A stretch of 64,000 bases of DNA from Salibacter halophilus (lineage in GTDB: Bacteria > Bacteroidota > Bacteroidia > Flavobacteriales_G > Salibacteraceae). The stretch is taken from NCBI RefSeq assembly GCF_008806325.1, contig NZ_WACR01000006.1:62001-126000 (forward strand), given 5' to 3'. Position 1 is the stretch's first letter, and each line of letters opens with the position of its first letter. Shown piece after piece: positions 36,861 to 45,820 of this stretch. A program made the position numbers and the translations under genes. The notes below the pieces were generated by a model. That model worked only from the letters and a program-made list of their open reading frames with translations, was not told the origin of the DNA and did not search any database.

Positions 36861-39800
36861 CGAGTAAATATTTGTCAATTTTTCCGCGGTAATACGGATT
36901 AAAATCAAGGAGACCTCCTCTAAATAATTCGGCTTCTTGCTCCTTTTGTTTTAAATATTTTTGAAGGTAATCTGGAACTTTCTCCTGAGTCAAGTTACTG
37001 GATTCACTCTCTCTTTCTTTTTTCTTGCCCTGTTGACGAATACTCTCTTCTACTTCGAGCATCTTGGTCAATATTTCCTGTTGTCTGCGAAGAGTTTCTT
37101 CATCGATCTTCTTCTCTAAAATATCACGTTCATTCTCTTCCATCTTTTGATCGAGATTTTTCAGTTGATCTCCTGCTTTAGTTCCTTCTTGTTCATTTTG
37201 GATTTGACGAAGCGTTTGTCTTAAAGACTTTTGTCTACCCATCATCTTTCCAATTTCTTCAGACATTCTAGGTGATCCTTGCTGACCTTTCTTCTTCCCT
37301 TTTTTTCCACCAGGATTACCCTGCTCCATTTGCTTTTTGAGTTTTTCCATGTTTTTGGAAAGCTCTTTTTGCATCTGTTGCATCTTTTTCATTCCAGGTT
37401 TTGAACCTTTGCCACTTCCCGGTTTGTTGCATTGGTTCTGACCAAATTTTTGCTTGGACATTTGCTTTTGCATTTGTTCCAGCATTTCACCAATCATCAA
37501 AGCCAAATTGTTGAAGCTTGTCATTGCTTGCTGAGATTCCATCAATCCCTTGCTTTGTTTTCTATCTGCATAATTATCGACACTTGAAGCTATACTCTCA
37601 TCAATAATTTTCATCTCCTTATTGATGATAGGATCGAGGAAAAATGCCTTTTTAGCTAGAGCTCTCAATGAATCTTCAACAACCTGTACATCTTCACCAA
37701 TATCATGTTGATTTTCAATAACCGAAACATAACGTGGATCTTCACTTTTCAAGATCTTCATGGAATCAATAACAGCTTCTTGTCTAAAGCTCAATTCAAT
37801 GAGGTTTTCCTGTATTTGCCTTAGCGTTTCAATGTTCATTTCCATCTGCTTACTTGACTGCATTGATAAAGACTGACCCATACGTTGTTCGAGTTCCTTC
37901 ATCATTTCAGCAGATTTAGACTGGCTCTTTTTACCTTCTTTCTTATTTCCCTGCTTCATTTGTTGTGAAGCATTCTTCATCTCTTTATCGATGCCCTCTT
38001 TTTTATCTCCAGTAGAAAGCTCATCCATGTCGAGTTCTTCGGCTTTCTTTTCTGTTTCATCGAGCTTCTTCTTAAATTCATCAAATTCTTTATTCAGGGA
38101 ATCTTGCTTAGCAGCATTTTCTTCAGGGGAGCTTTTATCATCTTTTTGAAGTTCTTCTTGCTCTTCTCTAATTTTTTGAAGGTCCTCTTTGAGTTGATTA
38201 AAATCATTTTCGACTTTTAATCGCTCAAATAATTCGAGATTGCGATCCAGTTGTTCATTTAGTTCTTCAGGAGAAAGCTCTTCCATCTTTTCGAGAAGCT
38301 CATCTTTATTCATTTTCTCGAGCATCTCCTCCATCTCTTTCATCTGCTTTTTGAATTCTTCATCGGCAATTTCATCAAACAACTCGTTTAACTTCTGTTG
38401 CTTTTTTAGAATCTCTTCATTTAGATTAGTATTCTGCTCCCTAAAATTATTCAGCTCTTCATTTTTCTTTTTTAAATCTTCAGCTTTTTCCTGGAGATTT
38501 TTTCTTTCATTCATCAATTCCTTGAATTTCTTCTTATCGCTCCAGTCTGATTTTTCCTTTTGAAGAAGTTCTTCTTTAAAATCTTTCAGCTTCTTATCCA
38601 GTTTTTTGGCATCGTTAGATAATTGTTCAATCTCACTTTCAATGTCCTTTTCTTTTTCATTTTGTAGTTCGTTGACCTTTTCACGATCAGATTTGGCAAT
38701 AACAAAGAGTTTTGAAAAAGATGATTTGTAACCATTAACAACATCATTATCAGATACTTTAAACTTAATATTTTTAGAATATTTATACGCAGAATCGTTG
38801 ATATTCAGAGAATAGAAGAACCTTCCCTCTTTAAAACCATCATATTCAATCGGTTCTGACCGTCCATTATCAAAAACAGCAGATATATTCCTTATTCCAT
38901 GATCATCCTTAAACTCTCCTGAGAAGTAGAAAACATTGAGATTTACACTATCGCGAACCATCTCAACTTTTATTTTGGGTGCCATATCTTGCTGGACAGT
39001 AATTTTGAAATCTGAAACAACAGTGTCTGACAATGAAACTCCATGAACTACGAGGTCATAATTGAGGTTTTGATGAATCTGGTTCTCTTTGGTAGGATCA
39101 ATTCTTTGGTTTCTGCTGGTCAGAACCGTAGCTGAATCAACGTTTATCATATCCAGCTCCCATGAAACGAGCGATCCTTCTGGGATAACAATTTCAGATA
39201 AGCCGTTCTTGTTTAGCTTTTTTCCATTTTCAATGTGAGACGGATATTGAATTTGATAACTAAAACTATTTAACTCAGGAACGGCCTGAACGTTAACCTG
39301 ATAACTTTCACTTTGATATTCTCCGTCATTGAAAACAAAACTGAAGTCATTCTCAATATTTTCAAGTTTCAATGAAAATAAGCCGGCTTCTTTTTGTTCC
39401 ATTCTCCATGAACCTCTGCTATCCTTGAGAAATAGTTTTGAGGGAATTTCCTTTCCATCCAATATTACATTCACAGTTAGATCCTGACCCTTTTTAACAT
39501 TCAACTCAGTATTCATGAGTGAAAATTCATAAGGTGCCATTTTATCAAAAGGGGTGTTATACTGAATGTAATGCTTTGTGGAGCTGGAAAAGATAGATGG
39601 ATTCCAAAAATATACGACTCCACAAATAAGGAGAACTCCAAATAAGTAAGGAGCAATTTTCCAGTTTAATTTGACATTTATAGCTTGTTCAAACGGGACA
39701 GGAGAAAGCTCTTTTGCACGCTTATCAACCATAGCAAGAGCAAGTGCATTCTTATCATCTCTTCCGAGAAGTAAAGCATTGAGTAGTTTATCATCAACAT

Positions 39801-40110
39801 CGTTGAAGTGTTTCCCAATGATTGTAGCGGCTTTATCGTAGCTCAATCCCTGTTTTGGAACAAAAAGCTTGTAAGAAGGTAGAGCAATATATTTTATTAA
39901 TATAAAAATAAATGCAGCGATAAATACGATTAAACCGGTGAGCCTGATGCTTCCCGGTAATCGAAAAAAGTATTCTGAAACCGCAAGTAATAGGAACAAT
40001 CCGCCCAATAAAGCAGTTCCGATAATTGTACCCTTCAACAACTCGTTTAGATAAAATTTACGGGTAAAATCATCTAACTTTTGAATTAATTTGCTATTTA
40101 CTTTAGACAT
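36847..40110 (-). CDS. DUF4175-like membrane protein with very long coiled coil
   Basis: A 1087-aa protein starting MSKVNSKLIQKLDDFTRKFYL. Two hydrophobic helices lie near residues 28-48 and 53-73 and a third near 150-168, followed by a beta-rich domain (about 175-470), probably periplasmic. Residues about 475-1060 are almost entirely charged coiled coil (EKDIESEIEQLSNDAKKLDK; Lys/Glu/Gln/Met-rich) with low-complexity parts such as GKKGKKKGQQGSPRM. Length and layout fit the DUF4175 family of Bacteroidota, whose role is unknown. It heads a minus-strand group with ybeY and mnmG; the 14-bp overlap with ybeY suggests coupling. Confidence 0.82.
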   Translation of the reverse strand: MSKVNSKLIQKLDDFTRKFYLNELLKGTIIGTALLGGLFLLLAVSEYFFRLPGSIRLTGLIVFIAAFIFILIKYIALPSYKLFVPKQGLSYDKAATIIGKHFNDVDDKLLNALLLGRDDKNALALAMVDKRAKELSPVPFEQAINVKLNWKIAPYLFGVLLICGVVYFWNPSIFSSSTKHYIQYNTPFDKMAPYEFSLMNTELNVKKGQDLTVNVILDGKEIPSKLFLKDSRGSWRMEQKEAGLFSLKLENIENDFSFVFNDGEYQSESYQVNVQAVPELNSFSYQIQYPSHIENGKKLNKNGLSEIVIPEGSLVSWELDMINVDSATVLTSRNQRIDPTKENQIHQNLNYDLVVHGVSLSDTVVSDFKITVQQDMAPKIKVEMVRDSVNLNVFYFSGEFKDDHGIRNISAVFDNGRSEPIEYDGFKEGRFFYSLNINDSAYKYSKNIKFKVSDNDVVNGYKSSFSKLFVIAKSDREKVNELQNEKEKDIESEIEQLSNDAKKLDKKLKDFKEELLQKEKSDWSDKKKFKELMNERKNLQEKAEDLKKKNEELNNFREQNTNLNEEILKKQQKLNELFDEIADEEFKKQMKEMEEMLEKMNKDELLEKMEELSPEELNEQLDRNLELFERLKVENDFNQLKEDLQKIREEQEELQKDDKSSPEENAAKQDSLNKEFDEFKKKLDETEKKAEELDMDELSTGDKKEGIDKEMKNASQQMKQGNKKEGKKSQSKSAEMMKELEQRMGQSLSMQSSKQMEMNIETLRQIQENLIELSFRQEAVIDSMKILKSEDPRYVSVIENQHDIGEDVQVVEDSLRALAKKAFFLDPIINKEMKIIDESIASSVDNYADRKQSKGLMESQQAMTSFNNLALMIGEMLEQMQKQMSKQKFGQNQCNKPGSGKGSKPGMKKMQQMQKELSKNMEKLKKQMEQGNPGGKKGKKKGQQGSPRMSEEIGKMMGRQKSLRQTLRQIQNEQEGTKAGDQLKNLDQKMEENERDILEKKIDEETLRRQQEILTKMLEVEESIRQQGKKKERESESSNLTQEKVPDYLQKYLKQKEQEAELFRGGLLDFNPYYRGKIDKYLLDESK

Positions 40111-40122
40111 TCGTTACTTTTG
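40091..40122 (+). promoter_or_regulatory. Bacteroidota promoter for the DUF6089-like gene
   Basis: TTG (40091-40093), a 21-nt spacer and TACTTTTG (40115-40122) fit the TTG-N17-23-TAnnTTTG promoter of Bacteroidota. It lies 44 nt before the start at 40167 and overlaps the 5' end of the divergent DUF4175 gene. Confidence 0.6.
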
Positions 40123-40166
40123 CTACTTTCAACTCGCTAACCATCACAATTTTAAACCTTACAAAC

Positions 40167-41105
40167 ATGAACCTTAATTATCCCAAAATGGTTATGCGCG
40201 CCTCAATCATACGCCAAATTTCGTTGATTGTTGTTGCATTGTCAATATTCTCAACAACATATTCACAATTATGGACGAGATACCGCACTGAAATGTTCAT
40301 CGGTGGTGGTGCCAGTCAAATGTTATCTGACTTGGGTGGTGGCCCAGGTGAAGGTAGAAATGACATTAGAGATATGGATCTCGAAGCAACCAATTATTCT
40401 GCAACAATTGGTGTTCGCTATAAAATAAGTGAATACGTAAGTGGAAGATTGAGTTTTTCACATCTCCAAACACTTGCTAGTGATGAGTACTCTGAAAATG
40501 CAGGTCGTTCTATCAGAAACCTTTCGGCAAGAACAAATATTTTTGAGTTTTCACCAATGGTAGAAGTTTATCTGTTAAAGGAAAGTATTCCTATGAACAA
40601 GACTTTAGGTAGACGATATCGTCACTATGGACAGGGTGGAGACTTTTCAATTTACATGGCAACAGGATTTACGGCTCTTTATTTTAATCCACAGGCTCAG
40701 CTAAACGGAACCTGGCACGATCTTCAACCTTTAGGTACTGAAGGACAGGGATTGGAAACTGGAAATGGAAAGTACAGTAGATTTACTTTTGGATTACCTG
40801 TAGGTATTGGATTCAAATACAGCATGACGCGATACTGGTCAATTTCTCTAGAAGGTCAGGCGAGATTCACAGCTAGTGATTATCTCGATGATGTAAGTAC
40901 TGATTATTACGATAATCAGGAAATTCGTGATGCTTATGGTCCTGTAGCTGCTGAACTAGCTAACCGCAGATTAGATGGTGGTGGCGGTGAAGGCGGCATT
41001 AGAGGTAATCCTGAGAATAATGATGTTTACATGTTTCTTGAATTTCACCTCAGCAGAAGATTTGATTCAAGTAAACGCAGGGGCGGAATAAGACGTTCTT
41101 TCTAA
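40167..41105 (+). CDS. DUF6089-like outer-membrane beta-barrel protein
   Basis: A 312-aa exported protein. The N-terminus has a hydrophobic signal (about 12-33, ending STTYSQ); in-frame ATGs at 40167, 40188 and 40194 make the exact start uncertain. TEMFIGGGASQMLSDLGG, SATIGVRYKISEYVSGRLSF and GLPVGIGFKYSMTRYWSISLEG are alternating strands typical of porin-like barrels of this Bacteroidota family. The C-terminus ends in a basic tail (FDSSKRRGGIRRSF). Function unknown; outer membrane location is predicted. Confidence 0.78.
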   Translation: MNLNYPKMVMRASIIRQISLIVVALSIFSTTYSQLWTRYRTEMFIGGGASQMLSDLGGGPGEGRNDIRDMDLEATNYSATIGVRYKISEYVSGRLSFSHLQTLASDEYSENAGRSIRNLSARTNIFEFSPMVEVYLLKESIPMNKTLGRRYRHYGQGGDFSIYMATGFTALYFNPQAQLNGTWHDLQPLGTEGQGLETGNGKYSRFTFGLPVGIGFKYSMTRYWSISLEGQARFTASDYLDDVSTDYYDNQEIRDAYGPVAAELANRRLDGGGGEGGIRGNPENNDVYMFLEFHLSRRFDSSKRRGGIRRSF

Positions 41106-41133
41106 ACCCTCTAGTTCTCTATATTTCTATTCA

Positions 41134-41141
41134 TATCTTTG
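41134..41141 (+). promoter_or_regulatory. Bacteroidota -7 element before gltX
   Basis: TATCTTTG matches TAnnTTTG and lies 23 nt before the gltX start. The -33 TTG is not clear. Confidence 0.5.
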
Positions 41142-41164
41142 CGCGCTCAAAAACGAAATAAATT

Positions 41165-42688
41165 ATGAGTGCATCAGTAAGAGTGCGTTTTGCTCCAAGT
41201 CCAACCGGACCGCTTCACATGGGTGGTGTGAGAACAGCCCTTTACAACTATCTGTTTGCGAAAAAACACAACGGTACTTTCATCCTAAGAATTGAAGATA
41301 CCGATCAAACAAGGTTAGTTGGTAAGGCGGAATCTTATATTAAAGAATCACTTGAATGGTGCGGATTAAATGTGGATGAAAGCCCGTGGAAAGAAGGTGA
41401 ATACGGGCCGTACAGGCAATCTGACAGAAAACACCTCTACCGCCAGTATGCTGAACAACTCATAAAAGAAGATAAAGCATATTACGCTTTTGATACTGCT
41501 GAGGAACTCGATGCTATGCGTGAAAAAGCCAAAAAGGCTAAGATGCCTAACTGGCAATACAATAGCGTTACGCGCAATTCCATGAAAAACTCGCTTACTT
41601 TATCAGAGGATGAAGTAAAAGCTAAACTGGATAACAATGAGCCTTACACGATTCGTTTAAAAGTTCCTCGCAACGAAGAAGTGCGTTTTCACGATGAAAT
41701 TCGTGGATGGGTAGTTGTCAACTCTTCAAACATTGACGATAAAGTAATTTTCAAAGGTGATGGAATGCCAACTTATCACCTCGCAAACATTGTGGATGAT
41801 CATTTGATGAAAATCACTCACGTAATTCGTGGTGAAGAATGGCTGCCATCAGCACCATTGCATGTTTTACTATATCGTTTCCTGGGATGGGAAGATACGA
41901 TGCCAACTTTTGCTCACCTTCCACTTATCCTAAAACCAGATGGCAACGGAAAATTGAGCAAGCGCGATGGTGATCGTCTCGGTTTTCCTGTATTTCCGCT
42001 GCAATGGGAAAATGAGGAAACTGGTGAAGTATCAATGGGTTATCGCGAACAGGGATATTTTCCAGAAGCTTTCATCAATACACTCGCATTCCTGGGTTGG
42101 AATCCTGGTACAAATCAGGAGATATTTACACTGTCAGAACTCGTTGAAGCCTTCTCTCTAGAACGTGTGGGTAAAGCAGGAGCTAAGTTCGATGCAAAAA
42201 AGACAGAATGGTACAACCAACAATACCTCAGAACCAAGGACAATAAAACACTTGCTGAATTAATTGAACCTCAACTCGCTGATAATAAAATTGAAATTGA
42301 TAGAGACAGATTGTACTCCATCATTGAACTAACGAAAGAGAGAGCTACATTCCCAAGAGATATATTAAAAGAAGCTGAGTTCTTTTTTGAGGCTCCATCG
42401 ACTTACGATGAAAAGACAGTAAGTAAAAAATGGAAAGAAAACACTCCGGAATTACTCAATAAAGTAATAGATCGCTTTGGCGATACTGATTACAGCGCAT
42501 CTGAGCTGGAAGTAGCCTTCAAAGCCATACTGGAAGATGAATCCATCGGTTTTGGTAAACTAGGCCCGCAACTACGTGTGGCTCTGACCGGAAAAGGAAT
42601 GGGTCCTTCTCTCTTCCAAATTTGTGAACTCTTAGGAAAAGAAGAAACCGAAGCTCGCATTAAAAGAGCAATTGAGGAGATCGGCTAA
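41165..42688 (+). CDS. gltX: Glutamyl-tRNA synthetase
   Basis: Charges tRNA-Glu. Class I synthetase of 507 aa. The HIGH-type motif is PSPTGPLHMGG (HMGG at 18-21) and the KMSKS-type motif is GKLSKRDGDRLG (about 262-273). The anticodon-binding helical domain follows (about 340-507). The stop overlaps the folB start by one base (TAATG). Confidence 0.97.
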   Translation: MSASVRVRFAPSPTGPLHMGGVRTALYNYLFAKKHNGTFILRIEDTDQTRLVGKAESYIKESLEWCGLNVDESPWKEGEYGPYRQSDRKHLYRQYAEQLIKEDKAYYAFDTAEELDAMREKAKKAKMPNWQYNSVTRNSMKNSLTLSEDEVKAKLDNNEPYTIRLKVPRNEEVRFHDEIRGWVVVNSSNIDDKVIFKGDGMPTYHLANIVDDHLMKITHVIRGEEWLPSAPLHVLLYRFLGWEDTMPTFAHLPLILKPDGNGKLSKRDGDRLGFPVFPLQWENEETGEVSMGYREQGYFPEAFINTLAFLGWNPGTNQEIFTLSELVEAFSLERVGKAGAKFDAKKTEWYNQQYLRTKDNKTLAELIEPQLADNKIEIDRDRLYSIIELTKERATFPRDILKEAEFFFEAPSTYDEKTVSKKWKENTPELLNKVIDRFGDTDYSASELEVAFKAILEDESIGFGKLGPQLRVALTGKGMGPSLFQICELLGKEETEARIKRAIEEIG

Positions 42689-43038
42689 TGAATCAAATCA
42701 ATATTGAAGGAATAAAAGTTTACGCCTACCACGGTTGCATTGATGAAGAAGCTAAAGTTGGCGGATATTTTACCATTGATGTAGAAGTAATAGGCGATTT
42801 TTCAAAAGCAATTGAAACTGATGATTTAAAGTATGCTTTTGATTACGTGACTGTTAGCAGGATGGTAACAATCGAAATGCAACACCGGTGTAATTTGATT
42901 GAAAAAGCCGCACAAAACATAGTGGATGCTATTAAACGCCATTACATTCATGCTAAAAGCGTAAAAGTTAAAGTAACAAAGCACAGAGCCCCAATAGAAT
43001 TAGATGTTGAGCAGGTAAGTGTGATTGTACAAGGCTAA
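42688..43038 (+). CDS. folB: Dihydroneopterin aldolase
   Basis: Converts 7,8-dihydroneopterin to 6-hydroxymethyl-dihydropterin in folate synthesis; 116 aa, the normal length. Motifs: KVYAYHGCIDEEAKVGGYF, DYVTVSRMV, CNLIEKAAQNI and the C-terminal KVTKHRAPIELDVEQVSVIV containing the conserved lysine and API. Translationally coupled to gltX by the overlapping stop/start. Confidence 0.94.
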   Translation: MNQINIEGIKVYAYHGCIDEEAKVGGYFTIDVEVIGDFSKAIETDDLKYAFDYVTVSRMVTIEMQHRCNLIEKAAQNIVDAIKRHYIHAKSVKVKVTKHRAPIELDVEQVSVIVQG

Positions 43039-43054
43039 AATATTATTACATTTG
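43025..43054 (+). promoter_or_regulatory. Bacteroidota promoter for tRNA-Cys
   Basis: TTG (43025-43027), a 19-nt spacer, then TACATTTG (43047-43054), 8 nt before the tRNA 5' end. It is a complete match to the Bacteroidota consensus, and it starts within the folB stop region. Confidence 0.75.
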
Positions 43055-43062
43055 CACCGCAT

Positions 43063-43133
43063 GGTCGCGTGGCCGAGTGGCTAGGCAGAGGTCTGCAAAA
43101 CCTTGTACAGCGGTTCGAATCCGCTCGCGACCT
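43063..43133 (+). tRNA. tRNA-Cys (GCA)
   Basis: A 71-nt cloverleaf. Acceptor GGTCGCG (43063-43069) pairs with CGCGACC (43126-43132). Discriminator T43133 is the identity base of tRNA-Cys. Anticodon GCA at 43095-43097 in loop CTGCAAA. T-loop GTTCGAATC. CCA is not encoded. Confidence 0.97.
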
Positions 43134-43144
43134 CAAAAACTGTA

Positions 43145-43178
43145 AACCCGATGACAAAAAATGTCCATCGGGTTTTTT
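43145..43178 (+). terminator. Terminator after tRNA-Cys
   Basis: ACCCGATG (43146-43153) pairs with CATCGGGT (43166-43173), and a T run follows. Confidence 0.8.
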
Positions 43179-43203
43179 CATTTTGTACCAAAAATAATGA
43201 AAT

Positions 43204-43797
43204 ATGAATAAGGCATCATTCGGTTCTGAAGATTTTGAAAAAGCATATACATTTAAATCTTACAACGAGCTCATAGAATCGCTTTTAGAGGAAAATAAAA
43301 CTACCGGTACCAATCAAAGCGAAGCGATGATCAATTACACTCAAATGAACCAGAAACGCATGAAACGCTGGTTTAAAACGCTAAAGTTGAGTGATGAAAT
43401 AAAGGGATTGAATATTGATGGTCAGAACCAAAAGTGGCTCATCATCACTGAAGGTTGGTGTGGCGATGCTGCTCATAACATACCGGGAATTGAAATGATA
43501 GCCAGGGAATTAGGTATAGAAACACGTTACATCTTGAGAGATGAAAATCCTGAAATAATCGATGCTTACCTCACCAATGGTGGAAGATCAATACCAAAGC
43601 TAATTGCTGTCGATAAAGACTTCAACGAATTATTCACCTGGGGACCGCGTCCTAAAGAATGCCAGGAACTATACCTTTCACTCAAAGAAAATGGATCTGA
43701 CTGGAACGAAATTCTAGAAAAAGTACAACGCTGGTATAATTCCAATAAAGGTGCAATGCTCCAGCAGGAATTTACTCAGTTGCTAAAAACAGTTTAA
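43204..43797 (+). CDS. Thioredoxin-like protein with single-cysteine active site
   Basis: A 197-aa cytoplasmic protein of the thioredoxin superfamily. KWLIITEGWCGDAAHNIPGIE (about 78-98) is the active-site strand and helix; where thioredoxin has CxxC this protein has CGDA, so only the first cysteine is present. GGRSIPKLIAVD (about 129-140) includes the cis-proline loop. Proteins of this type occur widely in Bacteroidota; substrate unknown. A monocistronic gene after the tRNA-Cys terminator. Confidence 0.83.
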   Translation: MNKASFGSEDFEKAYTFKSYNELIESLLEENKTTGTNQSEAMINYTQMNQKRMKRWFKTLKLSDEIKGLNIDGQNQKWLIITEGWCGDAAHNIPGIEMIARELGIETRYILRDENPEIIDAYLTNGGRSIPKLIAVDKDFNELFTWGPRPKECQELYLSLKENGSDWNEILEKVQRWYNSNKGAMLQQEFTQLLKTV

Positions 43798-43824
43798 TCG
43801 GAAAAATATTGAATTTTCAACGAT

Positions 43825-44007
43825 TTAAGCTGACTGACCAGAAGATTTAGAGAAAAAATAAGCGCCTAATCCGCCTCCAACTATTGTGAGGATAAATGTA
43901 ATTAGCGTTGTTAAGTTTGGTCCCATTTTCAATAAAAAACCAATGTTAAATGGTACTATAAGCGTTATTAACCAAATAACGAGACCGATCATTTTATTCT
44001 TCTTCAT
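43825..44007 (-). CDS. Small two-helix membrane protein
   Basis: A 60-aa protein starting MKKNKMIGLVIWLITLIVPF, with two hydrophobic helices (about 6-26 and 33-52) and a short polar tail. The length, basic N-terminus and clean spacing between neighbours favour a real gene. Family unknown. Confidence 0.6.
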   Translation of the reverse strand: MKKNKMIGLVIWLITLIVPFNIGFLLKMGPNLTTLITFILTIVGGGLGAYFFSKSSGQSA

Positions 44008-44108
44008 TGTGCGCTTGTTTTAATCCGGGCTCCAAAAATAAAAAATCCATTTTTCAACAACACGAAGATCCTATTGATTTTTGCCCCACATTTGCTAAAA
44101 ATATAATT

Positions 44109-45170
44109 ATGGTTGTTTTTTCTGAAGCTGAATTACTGAAGTGTATCGTCCATAAAGTGGGGAATAAGTCGCGAAATGAGTCACTTTTTACAAGTGAAAG
44201 ATCGCTTGAATTGACTGAAGATATTCTAGACTCGCTGCATAAATATTTCTTTAAACCATTCAGAAAACAACAGGATTTCTACAAATTCACCCATAATTCT
44301 GGTGATACATCAAGAAATGATCTCTTTCATTACTGCGATATGTTGTTTCACGATCAATCGAAGTTTGAAGAGATTTCTATGCAAATTGCCCGTCATTTAT
44401 TTGAGCAGGGAACACATCCTCAAATTAAAACCGGAGAATGCTGTGTGGCTTTCTTCGATAACATGGTTATTGAAGGTGAACCGGTTGAAGCAGTCGGAAT
44501 TTTTAAAAACGAGAGTAAAGATCAATTCTTAAAGATTGTTGATGGCCACAGTCAAATCAATTTAAAACCGGATGAAGGCATCAATACCAATAAACTGGAT
44601 AAAGGTTGTATCATCTTCAATACAGAAAAAGACTCAGGTTTCAGATTACTCACAATCGATGCAAATGCTTACGATACTCAGTACTGGAATGAGAAGTTCC
44701 TGCAGGTAGTTCCCGATGCTACAGATAGTTTCTATACTGCAAAAACCTTTGAAATGGTGAATTCATTTGCCAATGAAGTAGTAAATGAGGAAGAAGCTCC
44801 ACAAGAGCGAATTCAAATGCTCGACAGAACGGTTAAGTACTTTGAGGAAAAAGAAAAGTTTGATGTTGACGATTTTGTGGATGAAGTCATACAAACAGAT
44901 GCTTACAAGGAGCAATTCAAAGACTACAAACAAAAGTTCCAGGAAGATAATCACTTTGAACCGCGCGAAGAAGAATCATTCCAAATCGATGAAAAACGCG
45001 TAAAAGAATCAAAGAAACAAATCAAGAGCACTATTAAGCTCGATGGTCAGATCCAAATCAAATTAAACTTCAACAACGAATCACAGGTTGATCACTATCT
45101 AGAACGCGGATTTGACAACGAAAAACAGATGAATTTCTACAAGGTTTACTTCAGAGAAGAGAAACACTAA
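44109..45170 (+). CDS. Nucleoid-associated protein (NdpA/YejK family)
   Basis: A 353-aa DNA-associated protein. The start at 44109 (MVVFSEAELLKCIVHKVGNK) is preferred; the open frame to a TTG at 44007 adds 34 residues without family character. HKVGNKSRNE, CVAFFDNMVIEG, VGIFKNESKDQFLKI and LDKGCIIFN are characteristic of the 37-kDa nucleoid-associated protein family. The C-terminal part (about 290-353) is charged and ends KVYFREEKH. Role in nucleoid organisation is inferred from the family. Confidence 0.85.
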   Translation: MVVFSEAELLKCIVHKVGNKSRNESLFTSERSLELTEDILDSLHKYFFKPFRKQQDFYKFTHNSGDTSRNDLFHYCDMLFHDQSKFEEISMQIARHLFEQGTHPQIKTGECCVAFFDNMVIEGEPVEAVGIFKNESKDQFLKIVDGHSQINLKPDEGINTNKLDKGCIIFNTEKDSGFRLLTIDANAYDTQYWNEKFLQVVPDATDSFYTAKTFEMVNSFANEVVNEEEAPQERIQMLDRTVKYFEEKEKFDVDDFVDEVIQTDAYKEQFKDYKQKFQEDNHFEPREEESFQIDEKRVKESKKQIKSTIKLDGQIQIKLNFNNESQVDHYLERGFDNEKQMNFYKVYFREEKH

Positions 45171-45310
45171 AACAACCGTTTGAGCCGTTATACGTCTTAG
45201 ATGTAAAGCATATATAATTCACTGTAAAGGAATTATGTTGCTTGGTTAAAAAGTTTTTCCTAAATTGTGAAAGGAAAACTTCAAGTTTAATCGTTCTAAA
45301 ACGTATTGGT

Positions 45311-45766
45311 ATGGCTACTTCAGAAACAACTCTTCACACAGAGCAAGAAAGCCTGTCGATGTGGAATTTTGCCACCGCAGGGGTGATTGCCGGTTTAGTA
45401 GCCGGTGTTCTCAACAACCTATGGATAATGATTTATCCATTGGCAACCAGTTATAAAGTACCTGGAGGAATTGATACTATGTCAGTAACAATCTTCTCCT
45501 TCTTCCCCATGTTAGTAGCTGGTATCGTTTATTACTTATTTTGCTTGTCGGGATTCAAAAAAGGAACCAGAAATTACTTAATTATTGGAGGTATTGGCTT
45601 GATCGCAAGCTTCTATTTTCCGCTATTTCCCGAAACTTTAGGTTTCATCTTTACTGAAGGTGTACCCGATGGTTTCGCAGCTTTAACCATTCCTATGCAT
45701 GTTTTTGCTGGGGCAATGGCATTGATTTTAATACCGAAATTTGTGAAAGCAAATCACGGTAAGTAG
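45311..45766 (+). CDS. Small four-helix membrane protein (DUF6069-like)
   Basis: A 151-aa inner-membrane protein from the ATG at 45311 (MATSETTLHTEQES); the frame is open to 45242, but those residues look non-coding. Four hydrophobic helices (FATAGVIAGLVAGVLNNLWIM; VTIFSFFPMLVAGIVYYLF; YLIIGGIGLIASFYFPLF; MHVFAGAMALILIPKFV). The layout recalls DUF6069 proteins. Function unknown. Confidence 0.72.
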   Translation: MATSETTLHTEQESLSMWNFATAGVIAGLVAGVLNNLWIMIYPLATSYKVPGGIDTMSVTIFSFFPMLVAGIVYYLFCLSGFKKGTRNYLIIGGIGLIASFYFPLFPETLGFIFTEGVPDGFAALTIPMHVFAGAMALILIPKFVKANHGK

Positions 45767-45787
45767 TAACTTTCAAAAAAAAATTAG

Positions 45788-45820
45788 AAAGCCGCATTGT
45801 AAATCTTTGCGGCTTTTTTA
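45788..45820. terminator. Bidirectional terminator
   Basis: AAAGCCGCA (45788-45796) pairs with TGCGGCTTT (45808-45816), with T's on the right and A's on the left. It lies between two convergent genes. Confidence 0.85.
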